Below, in pieces: positions 34,716 to 43,327 of a stretch of 64,000 bases of DNA. Below the pieces are notes generated by a model. That model saw only the letters and a program-made list of their open reading frames with translations, made no database searches and was not told where the DNA came from. The position numbers and the translations under genes are program-made. This stretch comes from Consotaella salsifontis. Lineage in GTDB: Bacteria; Pseudomonadota; Alphaproteobacteria; Rhizobiales; Rhizobiaceae. The stretch spans positions 1-64,000 of the forward strand of contig NZ_FUXL01000004.1 in the NCBI RefSeq assembly GCF_900167365.1. Reading direction: 5' to 3'. Each line of letters opens with the position of its first letter. Within the stretch, counting starts at the first letter, position 1.

Positions 34716-35579
34716 ATGGCGAGCGCGATCCTGCGACGCGACCGGTTGCGCGCGCTCACGCTCCTCTCCCCCGCCTATCTGTGGCTGACGGTGGCGATCT
34801 TCCTGCCGCTGTCGGCCATGGTCTTCTTCAGCGTCCTGACCGACGTTCCCTTCGGCGATCGGGAATGGCACCTGACGGCCGGCAACTATCAGGCCTTCCT
34901 CGAAACCGGCACCTACGCCCGGCTGCTGTGGAAATCGCTGCAGCTCGGCGCGACGGTCACGGCGCTCTCCGTACTCATCGGCTTTCCCTGCGCCTATGTC
35001 CTGGCCAAGGTCGTTCGAGGCCGCTCGCGCGAGGCGCTGTTTTTGCTGGTGGTCCTGCCCTTCTGGTCCAACTCGCTGGTGAGGATCTTCTCCTGGGCGA
35101 TCGTCCTTCGTGGCAACGGCGTTCTTGACCGGGCGGTGAACGCCGTCCTTCCCTGGCCGGTCAAGCTGAACCTGATGTACAGCCAGAGCGCCATCGTCAT
35201 CGGGCTGGTGCACTCCTACCTGCCCTACGTCATTCTCACCTCCTATCTCGCGCTTCAGGCGATCGACGACAGCCTCATCGAGGCGGCGCGCTCGCTCGGC
35301 GCCAAGCGCCTGACGATCCTGCGGCGGCTGATCCTGCCTTTGTCGATGCCGGGTCTCGTCGCCGGCGCTGTGCTGATCTTCGTCCCCGTGGTCGGCTCGT
35401 TCATGGAGCCGAGACTGCTCGGCGGGCGGCTCGGCACCTATTACGGCACACTGATCGAGGACCAGTTCGTCGCCGTGTTCAACTGGCCGCTCGGTGCCGC
35501 CCTCTCGTTCATCCTGCTCGCCGTCGTCCTCGTCATCCTGGGCCTCGCGAGCCCGATCCTGAGGAAGGCGCGCCTATGA
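34716..35579 (+). CDS. ABC transporter permease (PotB-like)
   Basis: 287 residues from the ATG at 34716, preceded by GGGGGGAGGA. About six membrane segments, with the coupling loop EAARSLGAKRLTILRR. It is the first of two permease chains of this importer and overlaps the second by four bases (35576-35579). Confidence 0.9.
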   Translation: MASAILRRDRLRALTLLSPAYLWLTVAIFLPLSAMVFFSVLTDVPFGDREWHLTAGNYQAFLETGTYARLLWKSLQLGATVTALSVLIGFPCAYVLAKVVRGRSREALFLLVVLPFWSNSLVRIFSWAIVLRGNGVLDRAVNAVLPWPVKLNLMYSQSAIVIGLVHSYLPYVILTSYLALQAIDDSLIEAARSLGAKRLTILRRLILPLSMPGLVAGAVLIFVPVVGSFMEPRLLGGRLGTYYGTLIEDQFVAVFNWPLGAALSFILLAVVLVILGLASPILRKARL

Positions 35580-36361
35580 CGGGCAAGGTTCTCGGGATCG
35601 TCGGGCGGGTCTATCTCGCGCTGATCCTCTTCTTTCTCTACGCGCCGATCCTCGTCATGGCGGCGATGTCGTTCAACGCGTCGGAGTTCTATCAGCTGCC
35701 CTTCGCCTATTCGGGCGAGTGGTACGAGCGGCTTTGGAGCAACCGCGCGATCCTTTCGGCCGCGTGGCGCTCGATCTGGATCGCCTTCGTGGTGACGGGC
35801 ATTGCCACCGCGCTTGGCACGGCCGCCGCCATCGCCCTCTTCCGCTATGACTTTCCGGGCAAGAAAGTCCTTCGAGCGCTGCTCTTCCCGCCGATCGCCA
35901 TTCCCTGGCTGATCATCGGCACGGCAATGCTGATCTTCTTCTTCGGTATCGGCCTCGGGCGCGGCACGCCGACGGTCATCATCGGCCATGTGGCGCTGGC
36001 GCTGCCTTATGTGATCGTCATCGTTTCGGCGCGTCTGGCGACTTTCGACGCCACCCTGGAAGAGGCGGCGCGGGTCCTCGGCGCCTCGCCCTGGCAGGTG
36101 ACAAAGCGGGTGACGGTGCCCTGGATCCTTCCCGGCATCGTCGCCGGCGGCCTGCTGGCCTTCGCCGTCAGCTTCGACCAGTTCGTCGTCTCCTATTTCC
36201 TGTCCGAGCCCGGCGACGCCACCCTGCCGGTCCTGATCTACACATCCATCCGCAAGGGCTTCACGCCCGAGATCAACGCCATTTCCACCCTCATTATCGC
36301 GGTTTCCATGTCGGTCATGCTCCTTGCGGCGCGCTATTCGAACTTTGGGGGAGAGCGCTGA
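35576..36361 (+). CDS. ABC transporter permease (PotC-like)
   Basis: 261 residues with about six membrane segments. The coupling loop EEAARVLGASPWQVTKR and the segment PILVMAAMSFNAS are typical of PotC. It pairs with the PotB-like chain. Its TGA shares one base with the ATPase ATG (TGATG at 36359-36363). Confidence 0.9.
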   Translation: MTGKVLGIVGRVYLALILFFLYAPILVMAAMSFNASEFYQLPFAYSGEWYERLWSNRAILSAAWRSIWIAFVVTGIATALGTAAAIALFRYDFPGKKVLRALLFPPIAIPWLIIGTAMLIFFFGIGLGRGTPTVIIGHVALALPYVIVIVSARLATFDATLEEAARVLGASPWQVTKRVTVPWILPGIVAGGLLAFAVSFDQFVVSYFLSEPGDATLPVLIYTSIRKGFTPEINAISTLIIAVSMSVMLLAARYSNFGGER

Positions 36362-37398
36362 TGGCCGAGGTTCGCGTCGAAAACCTGACCAAGACCTACG
36401 GGCCGCTGAAGGCGCTCGACGCGGTGACGCTCGACTTTCGCGACGGCGGCTTCTTCGGCCTTCTCGGCCCCTCGGGCAGCGGCAAGACCACGCTGTTGCG
36501 CGCCATCGCCGGCTTCGTCATTCCCGATGACGGACGTGTGCTGATCGGCGGGGAGCCGGTGGAGCGCGTTCCGGTGGAGGCGCGCGAGATCGGCATGGTG
36601 TTCCAGAGCTACGCGCTGTTCCCCAACATGACGGTAGCCGACAACGTCGCCTTCGGGCTCGACGTGCGAAGGATCCGTGGCGCGGAGCGCGACCGCCGGG
36701 TCAAGGACGTGCTCGATCTCGTCCAGCTCGGCGATCTCGGGCAACGCAAGCCGCACCAGCTTTCCGGCGGCCAGAAGCAGCGGGTCGCCATGGCGAGGGC
36801 CATCGTCACGCGGCCGCGCGTGCTCCTGCTCGACGAGCCGCTGTCGGCCCTGGACAAGGCGCTGCGGGTCGAGATGCAGGTGGAGCTGAAGCGCATCCAG
36901 CGCGAGGTCGGCATCACCACGATTTTCGTCACCCACGATCAGGAGGAGGCGCTGACGCTCTCCGACGAGATCGGCATCCTGAGAAACGGCCGACTGGTGC
37001 GCCACGGGCCGCCGCGCGAGGTTTACAACAACCCGCGCGACGCCTTCACGGCGCGCTTTCTCGGTGAGGCCAACCTGTTCAGCGGCTCGTTGGAGGCCGG
37101 AGGACTGCGCCTCCCCGACGGCGCTTTGATCCCCGGCGCCACAACGGCCATGGTTGCGGTCCGGCCGGAGAACGTCCAGGTGAGCGCGTCAGAGCCGAGC
37201 GGCCCGATCCGCCTGCGCGCGGAAATCCGCCGGCGTATCTTTGCCGGCGCCATGGGAACGCTGATTCTCGACCGGCACGGCGAGCCGATAAAGGCGATCG
37301 CGCGTGACAGCGAGTTCGCCGAGCTTCCCGACAATGGCCGGGTTTGGCTCTCCTGGCGCGAGGGGAGCGCCATTCCCGTCGAAAACGCGCCCAACTGA
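36361..37398 (+). CDS. ABC transporter ATP-binding protein (PotA-like)
   Basis: 345 residues. Walker A GPSGSGKTT, Q loop VFQSYALFPNM, signature LSGGQKQRV, Walker B LLLDEP and THDQEEAL are all present, with a C-terminal TOBE domain. It is the last gene of the six-gene hydrolase-kinase-importer operon. No clear terminator follows; ACTGATCAGT at 37408-37417 is only a short palindrome. Confidence 0.92.
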   Translation: MAEVRVENLTKTYGPLKALDAVTLDFRDGGFFGLLGPSGSGKTTLLRAIAGFVIPDDGRVLIGGEPVERVPVEAREIGMVFQSYALFPNMTVADNVAFGLDVRRIRGAERDRRVKDVLDLVQLGDLGQRKPHQLSGGQKQRVAMARAIVTRPRVLLLDEPLSALDKALRVEMQVELKRIQREVGITTIFVTHDQEEALTLSDEIGILRNGRLVRHGPPREVYNNPRDAFTARFLGEANLFSGSLEAGGLRLPDGALIPGATTAMVAVRPENVQVSASEPSGPIRLRAEIRRRIFAGAMGTLILDRHGEPIKAIARDSEFAELPDNGRVWLSWREGSAIPVENAPN

Positions 37399-37574
37399 TG
37401 CGCTCAGTGCATAACGACTGATCAGTCTGGGCCTATTTCCGCCACTTTTGTCCAAAGGAGACGGTGAGCCTTGCACTCAGCGAATGGAGCAGTTGCGCGA
37501 AAGGGTCTGACCAAACGCGGCGCATTGATCCATCTTAAGGGCAACAGCGAACGAGATTTCGAAAGGCAAAAACG

Positions 37575-37697
37575 ATGACCGAGCGTCAGAACAACACCTC
37601 TTCCACCAGCAAGCCGAAGACCTTCTTCCAGCGCATCATCGAAGCCCGGCAGCGCCAGGCCGATCGCTACATCGCCGAGCGTCGCTTCGACTTCTAA
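37575..37697 (+). CDS. Small 40-residue protein, DUF1127-like
   Basis: ATG at 37575, TAA at 37695-37697, with GAAAGG upstream. The predicted peptide has a polar Asn/Ser/Thr-rich start (MTERQNNTSSTS) and a basic amphipathic helix (FFQRIIEARQRQADRYIAER). The helix resembles the tail of alphaproteobacterial DUF1127 proteins, small arginine-rich proteins linked to RNA and phosphate or stress physiology. Codon use is natural for this genome. The gene is free-standing, with 176 bases of upstream sequence. Function unknown. Confidence 0.6.
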   Translation: MTERQNNTSSTSKPKTFFQRIIEARQRQADRYIAERRFDF

Positions 37698-37805
37698 TAA
37701 ACGGTAAACATCAATGCCGGAGCAGGCTCTTTACGATGCCCTGGCTCCAATCCCGAAGCATCATGGCCGCATGATCAAAAGAATCAGTGGCTCGCGATGA
37801 ATTAC

Positions 37806-37947
37806 ATCACCGTTGCCGGGACCGTGCGGGCTCCCCGTTTGAGGCGCGGTGGTGATTGAGGGAAGCGCCGTTTTCGATCCGGCGCGGCATCAGATCGACG
37901 GCATTTAGACACCCGGAGACCTCTCAGGTTTCCGGGTGTTTTGTTTT
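37806..37947 (+). ncRNA. Candidate small RNA ending in an orphan terminator
   Basis: No open frame leads into the terminator at 37909-37947. Upstream, ATCACC (37806-37811) can pair with GGTGAT (37851-37856), and GCGCCG (37865-37870) with CGGCGC (37880-37885), giving a three-helix layout. It may instead be a long 3' untranslated region of the 40-residue gene. No known RNA family was recognised. Confidence 0.3.
37909..37947 (+). terminator. Rho-independent terminator
   Basis: ACACCCGGA (37909-37917) pairs perfectly with TCCGGGTGT (37931-37939), followed by TTTGTTTT. This is one of the best intrinsic terminators in the window. Confidence 0.8.
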
Positions 37948-38441
37948 GCGCCATCAAAAAAAGTCCATCATCCTGACCATCCGATACTAGAACTCGCTCC
38001 AAAGCTCCTGGGTGCGACGGAAGGGGGCGGACGATGTTGATTCAGATCAACTTGGCATCGGGGTCTCACGTCTAGAACCGGGCGAACGAAGCCGGCGACC
38101 GGGAGGGCCGCGTCGGCGCTCAATTCACCCCAGACGGCCTAGAGACTTCGGTTCATGTCCGGAGAGTGCGCGCCAGGAGTTCAATCGTTTGAAAGAGGCT
38201 TAACGGCTGCTGCCGTTTCCTTTGCCTCCGACGTATCCTGCCGCCTCCGCCGCCGCTCGCGTAAGCTGAAATCCTCCTCTTCATTCGCTTTGACGACCGT
38301 CCAGCACCGTGTTTTCTGGCGCGTCGATCGCCGGCCAAATCAAGAATTTCACAAGATCTACTTCAGTATCCGCCGAGTATGCACCGGCCCGGCCACTCCC
38401 TGTCCTGCCGGCGCCATGCATCATGAACGAGAGGAGGCTCC
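37948..38441. other. Intergenic region upstream of the AspT-like gene
   Basis: 494 bases with no supportable gene, repeat or recognisable RNA. The promoter of the antiporter gene should lie in its right part; no convincing -35/-10 pair was picked. Confidence 0.5.
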
Positions 38442-40115
38442 ATGGAGCTCTGGAGAACCTTGTTTGCAAGCGGTGAAGGCGTCGCCAACGCGCTCTTCGC
38501 CGTCTCGCTGGTCGCCGTCGCGGGCCTCGCGATCGGCGAAATCAAGGTATTTGGGATAAAGCTTGGCATCGCCGGTCCGTTGTTCGCGGGCATCGGCTTC
38601 GGCTATTTCGGCTTGACGATGAACGAGCACATGCTCGAATTCGTCCGCGAATTCGGCCTCGCGCTCTTCGTCTACGGCATCGGCAACGCCGTCGGCCCGA
38701 CCTTCTTTTCATCCTTCGCCAAGGACGGTCTGCGTCTCAACGCATTGGCCGTGCTCGTCGTGGGAGGCGGCGCGCTCATCACGGTGTTCCTGCATTATGC
38801 TTTCGGCACGCCGTGGGAAGCGGTCATCGGCCTCTTTTCGGGCGGCACCACCAACACACCGTCGCTGGCGGCGGGTATCTCCATGCTGCGGCAGGTCAAC
38901 GCCACGCCCGACCAACTCGCGACCCCGGCGGCGGCCTATGCCGTCGCCTATCCGTTCGGCATCATCGGCATCCTTCTGGTAATGGGGCTGATCCGCATCT
39001 TCTTCTCGGTGAAGATCCCCGAAGAGGCGGCGGAGTGGGAGAAGGCGCGCCAAGCCAGCCGCTTCACCCTCGACCGCATGAACATTGAGGTGCAGAACGA
39101 GCAGGTCGCCGAGCACACGATCGGCGAGGTGCTGGGGGGCGCCAAGCGCAACCTGGTCATCAGCCGCGTGAGCCGCGACGGAACCCAGGCAATCGCTGAC
39201 CCCAATTTCAAGTTGAGGAAGGGCGATGTGGTTCTCGCCGTCGGCGAGAAGCGGCATCTGCAGGATCTCCAGTGGCTGCTCGGCCAGCCCGCGCAGGTCC
39301 GGCTTCAGGACGAGAGCAAGGGCCCGATCCAGGCGCAGCGCCTTGTGGTGACGCATTCGCGCCTCTTCGGCAAGACGATCGGCGAGGTCAATCCCCGCGC
39401 CTATGGCGTTACGATCACCCGGCTTAACCGTCAGAGCCTTGAACTGGTGCCCGACGATGCAAGCCAGCTTCAGTTCGGCGACATCCTGATGGTGGTTGGC
39501 GAGCGCGACAAGCTCAGCCGCTTCGCCGAGGTCGTCGGCAACGACGACAAGAGCCTGACGCACGCCCAGGTGATCCCGATCTTCGTCGGCCTCGCCCTCG
39601 GCGTGATCCTCGGCTCGATCCCCTTCACCATTCCGGGAATTCCCGTGCCGATCAAGCTCGGCCTCGCCGGCGGCCCGCTGATCGTGGCGATCCTTCTGTC
39701 CCGCCTCGGCAGCTTCGGCCCGATCGTCTGGTTCATGCCGCCGGGCGTCAACCACATCATCCGCGAGCTCGGCATCACCTGCTTCATGGTGTGCGTCGGC
39801 ATCTACTCGGGCCCACGCTTCATCAGCGCCATCGCCTCGGGTGACGGCTTGATCTGGATGGCGCAGGCCACGATGATCACGTTCATCCCGCTGTTCCTGG
39901 TGGGCTTCTTCGCCCGCATGATTCTCAAGATCAACTATCTCACGCTCTGTGGCGTGCTCTCAGGCACCATGACGGATCCGCCGGCGCTTGCCTTCGCCAA
40001 TGCGCTCTCGCCCTCGCAGGCGCAGGCGACAGGTTATTCGGCAGTCTATCCGCTGACCATGTGCCTGCGCATCATCGCGCCGCAGCTCATCATCGCCATG
40101 CTGTGGCTGTTGTAG
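38442..40115 (+). CDS. Aspartate:alanine exchanger-family (AspT/YidE-like) transporter
   Basis: 557 residues from the ATG at 38442 (GAGGAGG upstream). Two blocks of membrane segments (about 10-185 and 380-555) flank a cytoplasmic region with two TrkA-C/RCK-C-like domains (about 205-365: NLVISRVSRDGTQAI; VTHSRLFGKTIGEV). The membrane motif GGTTNTPSLAAG and its counterpart GTMTDPPALAF are the family's paired signatures. AspT exchanges aspartate for alanine; other members move succinate or other carboxylates. No decarboxylase gene is adjacent, so the substrate is open. Confidence 0.88.
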   Translation: MELWRTLFASGEGVANALFAVSLVAVAGLAIGEIKVFGIKLGIAGPLFAGIGFGYFGLTMNEHMLEFVREFGLALFVYGIGNAVGPTFFSSFAKDGLRLNALAVLVVGGGALITVFLHYAFGTPWEAVIGLFSGGTTNTPSLAAGISMLRQVNATPDQLATPAAAYAVAYPFGIIGILLVMGLIRIFFSVKIPEEAAEWEKARQASRFTLDRMNIEVQNEQVAEHTIGEVLGGAKRNLVISRVSRDGTQAIADPNFKLRKGDVVLAVGEKRHLQDLQWLLGQPAQVRLQDESKGPIQAQRLVVTHSRLFGKTIGEVNPRAYGVTITRLNRQSLELVPDDASQLQFGDILMVVGERDKLSRFAEVVGNDDKSLTHAQVIPIFVGLALGVILGSIPFTIPGIPVPIKLGLAGGPLIVAILLSRLGSFGPIVWFMPPGVNHIIRELGITCFMVCVGIYSGPRFISAIASGDGLIWMAQATMITFIPLFLVGFFARMILKINYLTLCGVLSGTMTDPPALAFANALSPSQAQATGYSAVYPLTMCLRIIAPQLIIAMLWLL

Positions 40116-40144
40116 CGAGCCGCGTCGAACGCGCCCGGTCATGA

Positions 40145-40179
40145 CAAGGGCCGGCTGACTTCCCGTCAGCCGGCCCTTG
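40145..40179. terminator. Bidirectional terminator between the antiporter and ttrA
   Basis: CAAGGGCCGGCTGAC (40145-40159) pairs perfectly with GTCAGCCGGCCCTTG (40165-40179) around a 5-nt loop; TCTTT follows on the plus strand. It lies between two convergent genes and can serve both. Confidence 0.8.
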
Positions 40180-40196
40180 TCTTTCGCCGCTCCCGC

Positions 40197-43100
40197 TCAG
40201 GCCGAGGCCAGTTTTTCCACCCTTGCAGGCAGGCCCTGGCGCACCGCGCTTCCCGCCACCGGATCGAGCCAGACCGACACGCCCTTACGAGTCGGATCTG
40301 CGATACCGAGGTCGTTGAGGTTCACGCCGGCGCCGATCCCCGCGATCTCTGGCTGGCGCTCGCCGTCGATCGTGTGGGCGCGCGCTCCCAGCTCCTTATG
40401 GCCGAAGCCGTGTTCGACCGCGATGACGCCCGGCATCACGCCGTGGCGCACGATGGCGACGCCCTCCGCCGCACCTCCTGGCGTCGTCAGGCGAATATGA
40501 TCGCCGGTGCTGATGCCGAGGCGCGCCGCGTCCTCAACGTTGAGGCCGACGGGGTTGCTTGGGTGGAGATGGCGAAGGCGCGTCGCCAGGATGGTCAGCG
40601 ACGAGATGAGCACGGATTTCGAGCTGACCAGCTCGAACGGCCAATCCTCGGCCTTATGGACGGATCGCATCTCCGTGCCGTCGGCGAAGGCCGGCGGGGT
40701 GAAGGTCGCAGTGCCGGTCCAGCGCTTGCCGGTCATGGCATTTCTCGAGGTGGCCAGCGCCTCATTATAGACGAGGAGCCCCTTGTCGAAGGTATGGCCC
40801 GCCTTGTCTTCGACGAAGCCGCCGCTCTGGTTCTCGAAACGGCCGCCGCGCGCGAGGACGAAGGCGACCTTGCGCCACTCCTCCTCCTTCAACGTCGCCT
40901 TGAGGCGCGGCAGGATGCGCTCGATGCCCGACAAAGCGATGTCGTCGTCAGACGCGTCTGGTAGCGGCTTCTTGCCGAGCCAGGCGATGTTGGCGCCGCC
41001 GCGCAGATACCAATCCTCCGGCTTTTCCAATGGATGCAGGTTGCCATCGACATCGGGAATGGCGCCTGCGCCGAATCCAGGGAGGCCGAGCGTCTTGGCG
41101 AGCCGGATCAGGAAGGTCTCCATCTGGACAGGCTCGCCGTCCGGAGTCTTGTCGTTGCGCGGATCGACCACCGGCCAGCGGGCCGAAGTGAGCTTGGTCG
41201 GAACACCGCCCCAGGCCGATGTCCAGCCCCAGCTCTCATACATCACCGTGTCGGGCACGATGTAGTCGGCGAAGGCCGAGGTCTCGTTGATGAAGGGATC
41301 GATCGAGACGACCAGGGGAAGGACCTTCGGGTCCTTGAGCTTTTCAACGCTCGCCAGCCCCATGCCGGGGATGCCGTAGACGGGATTGCTGTTCCAGAAG
41401 AACAACGCCTTCAACCGATAGGGATAGCCCTCGCCGAGCGCGCTGGTCATGTATTCGGTGGTGAGCTGCGGTGCGTTGGGATACCACGGCTGCGACGCCG
41501 GATAGGCCTTGCCGGCGGCCTTCCTGGCCTTGAACTCGCTCGACTTCTCGTAAGGGATGGGGCGGCTCACCGGCAGACCGGAAGGCTTCACCGCTCCCTC
41601 GAAGCTCGCAAGGTTGTAGCGTGGCCCCTCGCCCGAGTCGGGAAAGCGGCCATTGCCGAAGATTGTCCCGCCCTTCCAGTTGAGATTGCCGACGAGGGTG
41701 TTGAGCGTGACGACGGAGAAGGCGTTGTAAAAGCCGTTGCCGGCCATCATGCCGCCATGGGTGTTGGCGGCGGCCTTTTTGCCATGGCTGGTGAACTCCT
41801 CGGCGAGCCCGGCGATGACCTCGACCGGCACGCCGCAGATCGCGCTGTAATCCTCGATCGAGCGCGCCTTGGCGGCCTCGCGCAGCAGGGCGAGGCTGGT
41901 CTTCACTGCCACTGGCCCCACCGAGGTTTGCACGACGCCGTCATGGAACAGCGCCGCCGCGCCGCCGGCCACGTCGTGGGCGGCAGGCGCCCCCGAGGCA
42001 TCGATAACGACAAAGGCGTCGCCATCGCCGTAGCGATCCTTTTCCTCCAGGGCGACGAAGCCCATGTCGGAAGCGCGCAGCATCCGCCCCTCGCGCGGAT
42101 GCCCCTTCTCCACGATGACGAGATGGGTGGCGTTGCACCAGCCGGCCTCGCCCGCCGCCTCTGCCACCTTGCCGTTCGGTTGGGCCAGATAGTTCGTGTC
42201 GATCCGACCGTTGTCGAACATCCAGCCCATCATGCCCATGACGAGCGCGCCGTCCGTGCCAGGGCGGATCGGCACCCAGTTGGTTCGGCCGGGCGTCGCT
42301 CGGTTGTCGGCATTGGTCAGCACAGGATCGACGACGACATAATTGAGCTCGCCATCCGTGCGGTACTTGCCGGCCAGCGCCGCCTGACGTTTGAACGGAT
42401 TGCCCGCGTTAGAGGGCGCGGTGCCGATGAACAGCACGAACTCCGCGTTCTGCATGTCCGGCTTGGCGTGGGGCATTTTCTTAAAGTCGCCGAAGACGGC
42501 GCCCGAGCCGGAGCGGTAGGCGCCGCCGCAATAGGAGCCGTGGCCGACATAGTTGATGGTGCCGTAGGCGAGGTTGAAGAAGCGCCGCACGAAGGCGTCG
42601 CGCCCATCGTTGACCGGCGCGATGAGGCCCACCTGGTTCGCCTTCGGGCCGAACTCCGGCGCCGCCGGATCGATGGGCGTCTCGAGGTCGCGCAGCGCCC
42701 GCAACCCCTCGACGGGCCCCTCGCCGAAGAGATCGCCGCCCTCGGCGATTTCCGCCACCAGCTGTTCCAGGCTGATCTTCTGCCATTCACCCGAGCCACG
42801 CGGCCCAACGCGCTTCAAGGGGCTGGTGATCCGCATCGGCGAGGTGATCATCTGAAGAACGGCGTTGCCGCGCCCGCAGGCGGTGGAGCGGCCCTTGAGT
42901 CCCTTCTCCTCGAAGCGCGACAGCGACGTCAGGCTATCCCGCACCGGCGTCTCATAGGGCAGGAAGGGATCGGTCGACAACGGGCTATACGGGTTGCCGA
43001 CGGCGCGAAGCACGGTGTTCGTTTCCGCATCGACCCGCACACGCACGCTGCAAAGCGTGGTGCAGCCCTGGCACGTGACATTGGCGACGATCTGCCCAGG

Positions 43101-43301
43101 CGTCGGCGCCAGCTCGCCGGTCTTCGGATCGACGGTGAATTCCGGCGACAGGGCGTTTCCTGAAATCCGGTCGCGGGGGTGCTCGCCCGCCCAGGCGCCC
43201 TTGACCATGGTGCGGCCGGTGTGGGCAAACCCTGCGGCGAAGGCGGCGAGTCCTCCGGCGGCGGCCGTCGTGCCGAGGAGCGTGCGACGATTGATGGACA
43301 T
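40197..43301 (-). CDS. ttrA: Tetrathionate reductase catalytic subunit A
   Basis: 1034 residues from the ATG at 43301 (GGGAGA upstream). A Tat signal (NRRTLLG) exports it folded. A 4Fe-4S motif CQGCTTLC...CGRGN (about residues 75-140) is followed by the molybdopterin domains; Cys258 in SYCGGAYRSGSG is the likely Mo ligand. Length and domain plan fit TtrA, which reduces tetrathionate to thiosulfate in the periplasm. Related thiosulfate, polysulfide and arsenate reductases are shorter or differ at these motifs. The gene order and the TtrS/TtrR pair support the call. Last gene of the operon. Confidence 0.88.
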   Translation of the reverse strand: MSINRRTLLGTTAAAGGLAAFAAGFAHTGRTMVKGAWAGEHPRDRISGNALSPEFTVDPKTGELAPTPGQIVANVTCQGCTTLCSVRVRVDAETNTVLRAVGNPYSPLSTDPFLPYETPVRDSLTSLSRFEEKGLKGRSTACGRGNAVLQMITSPMRITSPLKRVGPRGSGEWQKISLEQLVAEIAEGGDLFGEGPVEGLRALRDLETPIDPAAPEFGPKANQVGLIAPVNDGRDAFVRRFFNLAYGTINYVGHGSYCGGAYRSGSGAVFGDFKKMPHAKPDMQNAEFVLFIGTAPSNAGNPFKRQAALAGKYRTDGELNYVVVDPVLTNADNRATPGRTNWVPIRPGTDGALVMGMMGWMFDNGRIDTNYLAQPNGKVAEAAGEAGWCNATHLVIVEKGHPREGRMLRASDMGFVALEEKDRYGDGDAFVVIDASGAPAAHDVAGGAAALFHDGVVQTSVGPVAVKTSLALLREAAKARSIEDYSAICGVPVEVIAGLAEEFTSHGKKAAANTHGGMMAGNGFYNAFSVVTLNTLVGNLNWKGGTIFGNGRFPDSGEGPRYNLASFEGAVKPSGLPVSRPIPYEKSSEFKARKAAGKAYPASQPWYPNAPQLTTEYMTSALGEGYPYRLKALFFWNSNPVYGIPGMGLASVEKLKDPKVLPLVVSIDPFINETSAFADYIVPDTVMYESWGWTSAWGGVPTKLTSARWPVVDPRNDKTPDGEPVQMETFLIRLAKTLGLPGFGAGAIPDVDGNLHPLEKPEDWYLRGGANIAWLGKKPLPDASDDDIALSGIERILPRLKATLKEEEWRKVAFVLARGGRFENQSGGFVEDKAGHTFDKGLLVYNEALATSRNAMTGKRWTGTATFTPPAFADGTEMRSVHKAEDWPFELVSSKSVLISSLTILATRLRHLHPSNPVGLNVEDAARLGISTGDHIRLTTPGGAAEGVAIVRHGVMPGVIAVEHGFGHKELGARAHTIDGERQPEIAGIGAGVNLNDLGIADPTRKGVSVWLDPVAGSAVRQGLPARVEKLASA

Positions 43302-43327
43302 GGGTGTCTCCCTTGGCGCTCGGGCGA

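Noticed and set aside
33102-35213. Long minus-strand open frame opposite the PfkB, PotD and PotB genes
   Set aside because: An antisense shadow: it spans three clear genes and has no family features or ribosome-binding site.
33657-37398. Naming the importer potABCD with spermidine/putrescine as substrate
   Set aside because: PotD relatives have diverse ligands, and the cotranscribed hydrolase and sugar kinase point elsewhere.
37758-37908. tRNA-like T-loop (TTCGATCC) before the orphan terminator
   Set aside because: No acceptor stem, anticodon arm or D arm can be folded around it.
41034-43163. Plus-strand open frame of about 700 codons inside ttrA
   Set aside because: It lies wholly antisense to a recognised catalytic subunit with Fe-S, Mo-ligand and Tat motifs; its composition is shadow-like.
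40197-43301. Thiosulfate, polysulfide or arsenate reductase as the identity of the large molybdoenzyme
   Set aside because: Length, the order S-R-B-C-A and the PhnD-like sensor kinase fit the ttr system better.
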